Below are positions 23,101 to 28,109 of a DNA stretch of 33,311 nucleotides, one piece after another. The position numbers and the translations under genes are program-made. The number at the start of each line of letters is the position of its first letter. The stretch's first letter is position 1. The stretch comes from an uncultured Clostridia bacterium (GTDB lineage: Bacteria > Bacillota > Clostridia > Oscillospirales > Oscillospiraceae): assembly GCA_946539175.1 (NCBI GenBank), contig CAMNHH010000003.1, forward strand, positions 1 to 33,311, in the 5' to 3' direction. Below the pieces are notes generated by a model. The model saw nothing but the letters and a program-made list of their open reading frames with translations. It was not told where the DNA came from and searched no databases.

Positions 23101-24346
23101 CGGCGTCCAGCTCCGCCAGCTGCTCCCGGGTCAGAAGATCGATCTGACCCAGCCGCTCCACGGCGGGCAGCTCCAGCAGAATCTTTTCATAGCTCTCCTG
23201 CATGGAGCGAACCACCGCGTCGTTGTACCGGTCCATGGCGTAGTCCGCCCGGAAGCTGACCCGGTCCCCGTCCCGCCAGACGGTAAAGGCGAAGTCCTCC
23301 GGGGCGTCCAGCTCCGTGCAGGCTTCCGGAACCTGCTTCAGTCCGCAGAAGCTGAGCTCCGACAGCAGGTCGCCCTGGTAGGCGAAGATCACCTTGGGCC
23401 GCAGCTCCGTCTCGGCGCAGAAATCCGCGAAGGAATAGAGGCTGTTGGCCCGGCTGGCCCCGATCTGCCCGTCCAGCTCCCGCAGGAAGTCCCCGACGGG
23501 CGTTTCATCCCGGGGCTCGGCCAGCACCGGATAGGTTTTGACAAACATGCCCACGCTGTTGGCCAGGCGCTGATCTCTGCCGTGGAACACGGTGGCATAG
23601 ACCGGGGCTTCCCGGTCCGTGTGCCGGGCCAGAAGGACGGCGAAGGCCGCGTTGAAGACCGTGCTGAGCCGGACCCCGTTGCTGCGGGCATAGGCCCGCA
23701 GGGTCTCCGCACTGAGGCGCTCCGAGATCCGGGTCAGGGACTTGCGCTTGTGGGGTCTGGGATTGGCGTCCTGGTACAGCTCCGCAGCGGATTCCACCCC
23801 GTCGAAGCGCTTCAGGTAGTATTCCCGGGCCGCTTCATACGCCGGGGAGGCCAGGCGCTGCCGCTCCTCCAGGGCATAGTCGTTGGCGCTGAAGCGCTCC
23901 TCCTCCACGGGCAGGCCGTTGTAGGCGGCGTCGATCTGCCGCAGCAGCAGACGCAGGGAGCAGCCGTCGAAGACGATATGGTGGAAGTCCAGGAACAACC
24001 GCTTCTCTGCCGGACTCAGCAGAATGGCAAAGCGGTACAGGGGACCATGCTCCAGGTCGAAGGGCTTGACAAGCTCGCTGATTCGGAAGCTCCCGGCCTC
24101 CAGAATCGGGATCTCCGGCTCGCCGCCGCAGGCGTATTTGCAGAGCTCGCCCTTCTCATCCGTACCAAAGCGGGTATTCAGGTACGGGTGGGCTGCCAGG
24201 ACGCCGCGGATGGCGGCCTGCAGCCGCTTCGGGTCCAGGCTGTCCGGCAGCCGGAGGGTGAAGGGCTGGTTGAAGGCAGTGCCGGAGGCTGCCGTCCGGG
24301 CCGCGTAGATGCCGTATTCTGATTTGGAAAGCGGATAGCAATTCAT
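17117..24346 (-). CDS. Dimodular NRPS with terminal reductase (C-A-T-C-A-T-R)
   Basis: 2409 aa. Domains in order: C1 (1-430, HHIVFDG at about 121); A1 (435-925, A3 core LYTSGSTGVPKG at about 571); T1 (Ser in GLSSIGAIKL, about 952); C2 (995-1425, HHIICDG at about 1123); A2 (1445-1925, LYTSGSTGKPKG at about 1576); T2 (Ser in GGTSLSAS, about 1965); R (2040-2400, NAD(P)-binding AGATGFLGSHV at about 2046 and catalytic YVHSK). All catalytic motifs are intact. By alignment to PheA the ten-residue codes read D-A-M-F-S-G-V-V-F-K (A1) and D-V-M-F-L-G-G-I-F-K (A2), suggesting non-polar side chains; exact residues are uncertain. No epimerase, methyltransferase or thioesterase. Reductive release should give a dipeptide aldehyde; an intact first C domain suggests N-acylation. 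GGGGAGG precedes ATG 24346. The PPTase gene is 23 nt upstream. Confidence 0.95.
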   Translation of the reverse strand: MNCYPLSKSEYGIYAARTAASGTAFNQPFTLRLPDSLDPKRLQAAIRGVLAAHPYLNTRFGTDEKGELCKYACGGEPEIPILEAGSFRISELVKPFDLEHGPLYRFAILLSPAEKRLFLDFHHIVFDGCSLRLLLRQIDAAYNGLPVEEERFSANDYALEERQRLASPAYEAAREYYLKRFDGVESAAELYQDANPRPHKRKSLTRISERLSAETLRAYARSNGVRLSTVFNAAFAVLLARHTDREAPVYATVFHGRDQRLANSVGMFVKTYPVLAEPRDETPVGDFLRELDGQIGASRANSLYSFADFCAETELRPKVIFAYQGDLLSELSFCGLKQVPEACTELDAPEDFAFTVWRDGDRVSFRADYAMDRYNDAVVRSMQESYEKILLELPAVERLGQIDLLTREQLAELDAANRNEKELDRSDVVELFRRQASRQPEHTAVVCGATRLSYRELDRLSDTLAAFLRDKGIGPEDVVSILIPRCASMAVTPLGVLKSGAAYQPLDPSYPPERLEFMIRDAEAKYLIADRGLMDRVPGYAGPVLYTDEIPDLPPADALPADFSPDQRFIMLYTSGSTGVPKGVILERGNLAAFCGWFRDFYRLDSDSRAAAYASFGFDANMMDTWPTLTAGSELHIIQEEIRLDMLAIRAYFQENRITHSFMTTQVGRQYAELFPDAEYPKQLSVGGERLVPVEPPRTYKLYNVYGPTECTVFVNHFPVDRLYERVPLGPALNNLRQYVVDKQLRRVPVGVPGELLCAGPQVGRGYLNRPEQTAKAFLENPFEDDPAYRHVYRTGDLVRMLPGGVVDFIGRSDGQVKIRGFRIELSEVEGIIRKFEGIRDATVQAFDQQGGGKFIAAYVVSDRTVDVDALNAFILANKPPYMVPAVTMQIERIPLNQNQKVNKRALPVPQRKAEELVRPKNEIQRRIFACVADAIGSERFGVTTDIFAAGLSSIGAIKLNVLLSKEFDVVFTIADLKANSTVEALEAFIQGSEQAERYEILSDYPLTETQNGILVESLSKPESTVYNIPYLFKLSERVDLDRLQAALEATVNAHPYLKIKLFVQEDGEIRVCRDDPKLPVVERFETERLPERLVTPFELFGGRLYRMQIYKTGQGNYLFLDIHHIICDGTSLAVLIEDVNAAYAGAAPEPERYTGFEAALDEKKARQSEKYEQAKRYYHGLLEGAEHDFLPPKDVHGAKPATGLLTLPSGLDFDRIEAFCRKNRVSVNAFCNAAFVLLVSKYSFKNEALYTTVYSGRNDPRLSRAVTMLVKTLPVYQQLQGDLPVKTLIARLGEQLIDSMSHDIYSFGEIARACEIPMDYMFVYQGEYFNFDQIGGEPAECFPLDVSDSMAPISFFIFRKGSGADFRFEYRSDLYSEAFIRAFAAYFEQAARELMVRELVKQVSILPAPVKERIKGFNATEGPVPETTVNRIFEAEVERHPDRIAVIAQGERLTYRELNQHANRIAHALMREGVRPDDMVGLMVPRTVWAYAGREGILKSGGGFLMLAPDYPDDRVQYIIENSEARLLVTTAQLARERAELFRTCGLRVMVIEELIQSNEIGNPEPALTPHNLAYCLYTSGSTGKPKGVMIEHHSLVNFVTENPYNRYATEHLKDVSVTMSFAALTFDVSVMEHTTGLYGGKTVVIATEEEIHNPNLLARLILENHVEASFFSPSYANNLLDFPDAVKALKSMKSLLLGGEALPAPLYRRMRALGINARILNGYGPTETTIFITVDNVKDDNITIGGPVGNTKLAIFDKFDNELPPYVPGELILCGDNVGRGYVKLDGMNREKYISFEGLPAYRSGDLSRWSEDGRILFMGRMDNQVKLRGLRIELDEIENVMNTYPALLRSLVLVKESEREGQFLCAYFTASEKVDAAALKAHISKSLAKYMVPSVYMQLDSIPMNKNGKIDKKALPEPVTESVQREVKRPRNELERKIVSIFAKSLGHRDMGVDEDFFENGGTSLSASKVAMLALSMNLSIAYKDVFEFPTAEQMAKHLGAVSESAAPAAVKQESWEVHENALRNNVPEYVDEIAEQRPLGRVLLAGATGFLGSHVLKKLLEREIPVAALCRAGELDQNTRLRAMMAYYFDSPLESEISRLVKVFDADITSPGLEELLAGERIDTVINCAACVKHFAKDDVIERINVEGVKNLLALSKARNARFIQISTLSVAGEDVDNAIGADFRLAENALDFGQDISNKYVHSKFMAERAVLEAIDGGLDAKIIRVGNLMGRQSDGEFQINSVTNSFIRSLKAYRVLGCFPVSACDETVDFSPIDEVAECVMRLSLTNRKFTLFHCANAHEVQMGDVIETMNRYGFRIEILRDEAFRARLNEAIADESRGMLVSGLLTYSSSDGRQRREIRSDNRFSVKALYRLGYKWPITDSDYLLRIIESLDSLGFFDRDDM

Positions 24347-24369
24347 ATGATACCTCCCCAAAAAATACT

Positions 24370-24951
24370 CTATGGCAGGACCACGGGCGACAGCTCGCCC
24401 GGATCTTCCTCGCCGCAAAGGCTCAGGGCGAAGCCCGCCCGGACCGTGCTTTTCACGAACAGGCCCTCCGGCCAGGGCGGGCCCAGGGCCGGGATCTGCT
24501 TCGGGTCCTCATAGCCCCCCAGGGCCTTGTAGAGGCTCTCCTTGCGGGTCCAGAGAATATGAAAGCGCTCCAGAGGCGCGGGCCGGATCCAGACCAGCTC
24601 CTCCGGCCTCAGGGCAGCCTCCGCCGCCGGAAGATTGTCCGGCTCCAGCCGCTCCAGGTCCACCCCCAGGCGTCCCCGGCCCAGGGCCAGTACGCAGCGG
24701 CCTCCGCTGTGGGAAAGGCTGAAGGAGGGGCCGCCCGGCAGAAAGGGCCTTCCCGCCGGGTCCAGGCACAGCTGCGCCTCGTCCTCCAGACCCAGGACCC
24801 GGTGAAGCAGGGCCCCGGCGGCCAGAATGGAGCGCCGATCCTCCAGCCGCAGGCAGCGCGCCGCCCGGGCCCAGCGTCTGGGAAAGCGGGCTTGGAGAAA
24901 GCGGCACTCCGCCGCGTCCAGATCCGCCGCGTCCAGTCTGTAAAGCTCCAC
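24370..24951 (-). CDS. Sfp-type 4'-phosphopantetheinyl transferase
   Basis: 193 aa, slightly shorter than Sfp (224 aa). Three family motifs are present: FSLSHSGGRCVLAL, LGVDLERLEP (Mg-binding Asp-x-Glu) and WTRKESLYKALGG. The enzyme transfers phosphopantetheine from CoA to the conserved Ser of the NRPS T domains. The start is GTG 24951 with GGAGGG about 6 nt upstream. It is the first gene of the NRPS operon and lies 23 nt before it, so it is very probably dedicated to activating T1 and T2. Confidence 0.93.
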   Translation of the reverse strand: MELYRLDAADLDAAECRFLQARFPRRWARAARCLRLEDRRSILAAGALLHRVLGLEDEAQLCLDPAGRPFLPGGPSFSLSHSGGRCVLALGRGRLGVDLERLEPDNLPAAEAALRPEELVWIRPAPLERFHILWTRKESLYKALGGYEDPKQIPALGPPWPEGLFVKSTVRAGFALSLCGEEDPGELSPVVLP

Positions 24952-24996
24952 GCGCTTCCCTCCCGTCCTTTGCCCGATGCCGAACTCTTTTCTGAT

Positions 24997-25025
24997 ATTA
25001 TACCATATTTTTCCGGAAAATACAG
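24997..25025 (-). promoter_or_regulatory. Predicted promoter of the PPTase-NRPS operon, with palindrome
   Basis: A perfect -10 TATAAT on the minus strand (25002-24997) lies about 45 nt before the GTG start. At 17 bp upstream stands only CTGTAT, a poor -35. A perfect 12-nt palindrome TTTTCCGGAAAA (25009-25020) fills the spacer. A good -10 with a weak -35 and a spacer palindrome suggests activator- or repressor-controlled expression. Confidence 0.6.
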
Positions 25026-25137
25026 CATTATTTCCCTGCGAAGCAGGATTTCTCCCGGATATTTATCCACTTTTCGCCGGACCTGCCGGACCGTCGGGAG
25101 GAGGCCGCCATTTTTCCCCGAAAAAGCCGGATTTTTC

Positions 25138-25167
25138 TTTACATTCCGCATTGTTTTATGTTATAAT
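25138..25167 (+). promoter_or_regulatory. Sigma-A promoter of the divergent STAS gene
   Basis: TTTACA (25138-25143), 18 bp, TATAAT (25162-25167). The 301-bp gap between the PPTase and STAS genes holds this promoter, the opposing one near 25000 and a second inverted repeat, TTTTTC-CCC-GAAAAA (25111-25125), just upstream of this -35. I see nothing else there. Confidence 0.78.
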
Positions 25168-25252
25168 ATACAATCAGAAACAGGAAACCGGCCGGACTCC
25201 CCGCTCGGGGACGCTTGACAGGCCTGAACCGGATATCAAAAGGAGGACCAAC

Positions 25253-25552
25253 ATGCTGAATATCGAAAAAACTCTGAACGAAAACGCCGCTGTCCTGACG
25301 CTGGAGGGACGGCTGGACACCATCACCGCCCCGGATCTGGAGGAGGCCATCGGGGAGCTGCTGCCTCAGCTGGGGGAGCTGACTCTGGATTTCACCAAGC
25401 TGGAGTACATCTCCTCCGCCGGACTGCGGGTGCTGCTCAGCGCCCAGAAGCGGATCCAGGGCAAGGGCTCCATGCGGCTGATCGGCGTCAGCTCCAGCAT
25501 TATGGAGATCTTTGAAGTCACGGGCTTCGCAGATTTTCTCACCATCGAATAA
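25253..25552 (+). CDS. STAS-domain anti-anti-sigma factor, second copy
   Basis: 99 aa, same length and architecture as the STAS protein at 16791-17090 but clearly diverged. It has AAVLTLEGRLDTITAPDLEEA, the phospho-acceptor segment LEYISSAGLRVLLSAQ, then IMEIFEVTGFADFLTIE. AAAGGAGG lies upstream of ATG 25253. It is transcribed divergently from the NRPS operon, with no kinase or phosphatase gene directly beside it. It could be the substrate of the phosphatase/kinase pair at 9937-12101, which lacks a STAS gene, or a second input to the fused protein at 14689. Confidence 0.92.
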   Translation: MLNIEKTLNENAAVLTLEGRLDTITAPDLEEAIGELLPQLGELTLDFTKLEYISSAGLRVLLSAQKRIQGKGSMRLIGVSSSIMEIFEVTGFADFLTIE

Positions 25553-25583
25553 GCCCCCCGCAGCGTTGGGAGACGAAGCGTCC

Positions 25584-26078
25584 ATGGGCTGCTTAGAACG
25601 GCGTTACGCCTCTCCCCTGGGAGAGCTTCTGCTGGCCGCCGGGGACGGTGCCCTGGTGGGTCTTTGGTTTGCGGGGCAGGCCCGGTTCCGGGAGCTGCCG
25701 GGACTTGTACTGGGCCGTCAGGCCCCCGGACCGGCGGACGCGGCGGCCCTGGACGCGGCCTGCCGCTGGCTGGACCGCTATTTCGCCGGGCGGGAGCCCG
25801 GTCCCCTGCCGCCTATGCGGCTGGGGGGCAGCCCCTTTCGGAAGCGGGTCTGGGAAGCCCTGCTGCGCATACCCAGGGGGCAGACCCGCAGCTACGGTCA
25901 GCTGGCGGCGGAGCTGGGCAGCTCCGCCCGGGCAGTGGGCGGAGCCGTGGCCCGGAACCCCATTTCCATTCTTGTCCCCTGCCATCGGGTGCTGGGGGCG
26001 AAGGGCCGTCTCACCGGCTACGCCGGAGGACTGGACAAAAAAGAACAGCTTCTGGCCCTGGAGCAGGGCCGGAAATAA
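25584..26078 (+). CDS. ogt: O6-alkylguanine-DNA alkyltransferase (MGMT/Ogt)
   Basis: 164 aa, normal length. The C-terminal DNA-binding/active domain runs FRKRVWEALLRIPRGQTRSYGQLA, then ARAVGGAVARNP, and the suicide acceptor motif ILVPCHRVLG with Cys in PCHRV. A GRLTGYAGGLDKK segment completes the signature. The N-terminal half (about residues 1-75) is a typical poorly conserved cap. The enzyme removes alkyl groups from guanine O6 or thymine O4. ATG 25584 is chosen because upstream alternatives lie inside the STAS gene; its ribosome site is poor. The gap to the STAS gene is 31 nt, so they are probably co-transcribed. Confidence 0.92.
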   Translation: MGCLERRYASPLGELLLAAGDGALVGLWFAGQARFRELPGLVLGRQAPGPADAAALDAACRWLDRYFAGREPGPLPPMRLGGSPFRKRVWEALLRIPRGQTRSYGQLAAELGSSARAVGGAVARNPISILVPCHRVLGAKGRLTGYAGGLDKKEQLLALEQGRK

Positions 26079-26118
26079 AAGGCAAGGCGCTTGCGGCTAT
26101 TGGGCTGCAAGCGCCTTG
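26073..26118 (-). terminator. Terminator of the VanW-YedF-desulfurase operon
   Basis: A 12-bp perfect stem (26083-26094 / 26107-26118) is followed on the minus strand by a U tract from 26073-26080. The right arm encodes the last codons of the desulfurase, and its stop lies in the loop. It also faces the end of the ogt gene, so it may act in both directions. Confidence 0.82.
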
Positions 26119-27233
26119 ACGGCTTCTATGGCAAGCTCCACCTCTTGAGGGGTGGTGAAGGGGGAAAAGCTGAACCGGACCGCGCCCCGGTCCTGGGTCC
26201 CCAGGGCACGGTGCATGCGGGGGGCGCAGTGGGCCCCGGCCCGGACGGCGATGTCGTAGTCCGTGGCCAGCAGGTCCGCCGCCAGGGCCGCGTCCAGCTC
26301 CCCCACGTTCAGACAGACGATGCCTGCCCGCAGGGACTGGGTGAAGTCTCCATAGACCGTGACGCCGGGGATCTGCCGGACGCCCTCATAAAAGGCCTGC
26401 ATCCGGGCGTGCTCCCGGCTGTAAAGGCTCTCCCGTCCTGCCACGGAGATATAGTCCAGGGCGGCGGAGAGGCCCGCGATGCCGTGGGCGTTCAGGGTCC
26501 CCGCCTCCAGCCGGGTGGGATAGTCCATGGGCTGGTGGGGGTCATAGGAGTGGACCCCGCTGCCGCCCCGCTTGAGGGGCCGCAGCTCCACCCCGGGCCG
26601 GAGGCAGAGGCCGCCGGTGCCCTGGGGGCCCATGAGGCCCTTGTGGCCGGTGAAGCAGAGCACGTCGATGCCCATCTCTCCCATGTGGATGGGCAGGGCA
26701 CCCGCAGTCTGGGCCGCGTCCACGATCAGAAGGGCGCCCCGGCTGTGGGCGATCTCAGAAATCCGGGTCAGCTCCAGGCTGTTTCCCGTCAAGTTGGAGG
26801 CGTGGGTACAAATCACCGCCTTGGTGCCCGGGCGGATCAGCCGCTCGAAATCGGCGTAGTCCACCCTGCCCTGCCGGTCTGCGGGAACAACATCCAGCTC
26901 CAGTCCCCGTTCCGCCAGATCGTAGAGGGGCCGCAGCACGGAGTTATGCTCCAGATCCGTGGTAACGGCGCGGTCGCCGGGGCCCAGCAGGCCGTAGATG
27001 GCGATATTCAGTGCCTCGGTGACGTTGCAGGTGAAGATCACATGGTCCGGCCTGGGGCAGCCGAAGAGGGCCGCCAGCTTCCGGCGGGTGTCGTAGACCC
27101 GGCGGCCAGCCTCCAGCGCGGCGCCGTGGGCGCCCCGGGCGGGATTGCCCAGACCCTCGATGGCCGCGGCCACCGCCTTCGCCACCTGGGGCGGCTTGTG
27201 CAGGGAGGTGGCGGCACTGTCCAGATAAATCAT
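26097..27233 (-). CDS. Class V aminotransferase, cysteine desulfurase/selenocysteine lyase type
   Basis: 378 aa PLP enzyme. It begins MIYLDSAATSLHKP, has the PLP-stacking/phosphate elements ILTCN-VTEALN-like FTCNVTEALNIAIYG, VDAAQTAG, the Schiff-base Lys in FTGHKGLMGPQGTGGL, and a C-terminal catalytic Cys in AVRAGAHCAPRMH. It is the SufS/CsdB-like group that takes S or Se from (seleno)cysteine. Start at 27233 because AAGGAG lies 6 nt upstream. No sufBCD/E/U genes are adjacent; instead it follows DUF3343 and YedF, so a role in selenium or sulfur delivery rather than bulk Fe-S assembly is inferred. Confidence 0.9.
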   Translation of the reverse strand: MIYLDSAATSLHKPPQVAKAVAAAIEGLGNPARGAHGAALEAGRRVYDTRRKLAALFGCPRPDHVIFTCNVTEALNIAIYGLLGPGDRAVTTDLEHNSVLRPLYDLAERGLELDVVPADRQGRVDYADFERLIRPGTKAVICTHASNLTGNSLELTRISEIAHSRGALLIVDAAQTAGALPIHMGEMGIDVLCFTGHKGLMGPQGTGGLCLRPGVELRPLKRGGSGVHSYDPHQPMDYPTRLEAGTLNAHGIAGLSAALDYISVAGRESLYSREHARMQAFYEGVRQIPGVTVYGDFTQSLRAGIVCLNVGELDAALAADLLATDYDIAVRAGAHCAPRMHRALGTQDRGAVRFSFSPFTTPQEVELAIEAVKALAAQ

Positions 27234-27243
27234 GGGGAGCTCC

Positions 27244-27480
27244 TTAAAAATCGATGAGATCACAGCCCTGGTATTCCAGCTTCCGCTCCCGGAAGAAGGC
27301 CCGGACCCTGTCGCCCGCCGCGGGCTCCGTCATCCAGGCCAGGCCGCAGCCCGCGGTGATCTGCCGGGGCACCGGCACCAGGCGGCCGGGGATCCCGGCC
27401 TCCCGGCAGAGCCGCTCCGCCTCCATGGCGTGGACGGTGGCGGCAAAGCTGAAAAACAGGGTGGGCTTGCGGGGGCGCAT
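27244..27480 (-). CDS. DUF3343 putative Se/S carrier protein
   Basis: 78 aa, the whole of a DUF3343 domain: LFFSFAATVHAMEAERLC at the N-terminus, RLVPVPRQITAGCGLAW with the conserved Cys, and a short C-terminal tail. Such proteins occur beside YedF/SirA-like and desulfurase genes in selenium-using anaerobes and are annotated as putative Se/S carriers; function is not proven. The start shares one base with the YedF stop (TGATG), and the desulfurase starts 10 nt downstream, so the three are tightly coupled. Confidence 0.88.
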   Translation of the reverse strand: MRPRKPTLFFSFAATVHAMEAERLCREAGIPGRLVPVPRQITAGCGLAWMTEPAAGDRVRAFFRERKLEYQGCDLIDF

Positions 27481-28091
27481 CAGGGCCGCAGCACCAGGTC
27501 CGCCCCGGTCAGGGTCTCCACGATGCTGTACATATTGGTGACGCCGCCCACCCGCAGCTTCTCCGTCAGGCCGTAGAAGTTCAGGCAGGTGCCGCAGCTG
27601 AGGATCTCGACGCCCCGGCTCTCCAGGGCCTTCAGATCCTCCAGGGACTCAGAGCCCTCGCAGCTGAGCCGGACGCCGCCGTTGTAAAACAGAATGGCGG
27701 CGGGCAGCTGCTCCAGCTGGCCCAGGGCAAAGAGGAAGCCCTTGAGCAGAGTCCTGCCCAGCTTTTCGTCGCCCTCTCCCATGTGGTCCGCCGTGACGGC
27801 CACCACCACCCGCTTCCGGCGGGGCGTCAGCCCGCAGGCAGACGGCTCCTCCGTCTCTTCGGCGGCGGCAGAGCGCTCCACGCCGATCAGGACCCGGTAT
27901 TCCCCGGTGCCTCGCTGCTGGACGGAGAAAGCGTAGCCCTTGGACTGGGCCATGCGCTTCAGATTCTCCACGGCGGTGGGATTGTCCACCAGGGTCTCAA
28001 CGCGCTCCGGCCCGGTGAGGGCCTTGATGGCGTTCAGGGTCTTGACAACGGGCAGCGGACAGGCGTCGCCCAGGGCGTTCACAGTGATCAT
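27480..28091 (-). CDS. yedF: Selenium metabolism protein YedF (TusA-DsrE fusion)
   Basis: 203 aa in two parts. Residues 1-70 are a TusA/SirA domain with the signature ALGDACPLPVVKTLNAI, including the reactive Cys in DACPLP. After an acidic linker, residues 95-203 form a DsrE-like domain (VVVAVTADHMGEGDEKLGRT, then GGVRLSCEG and ILSCGTCLNFYG with two Cys). This matches the YedF family. It is thought to relay reduced sulfur or selenium as a persulfide/selenopersulfide. AAAGGA precedes ATG 28091 by about 8 nt. The VanW stop is 18 nt upstream. Confidence 0.92.
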   Translation of the reverse strand: MITVNALGDACPLPVVKTLNAIKALTGPERVETLVDNPTAVENLKRMAQSKGYAFSVQQRGTGEYRVLIGVERSAAAEETEEPSACGLTPRRKRVVVAVTADHMGEGDEKLGRTLLKGFLFALGQLEQLPAAILFYNGGVRLSCEGSESLEDLKALESRGVEILSCGTCLNFYGLTEKLRVGGVTNMYSIVETLTGADLVLRP

Positions 28092-28109
28092 ATCCGTTTT
28101 TCCTTTCCG

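Noticed and set aside
17432..24322. A 2296-codon open frame on the plus strand opposite the NRPS gene
   Set aside because: It is a GC-rich shadow of the NRPS frame: no protein motifs, low-complexity Gly/His/Gln/Val composition and no ribosome site.
25584..26078. Alkyltransferase as a self-resistance gene for the NRPS product
   Set aside because: The predicted aldehyde reacts with thiols or serine/cysteine enzymes rather than alkylating guanine O6, so the link is not supported beyond adjacency.
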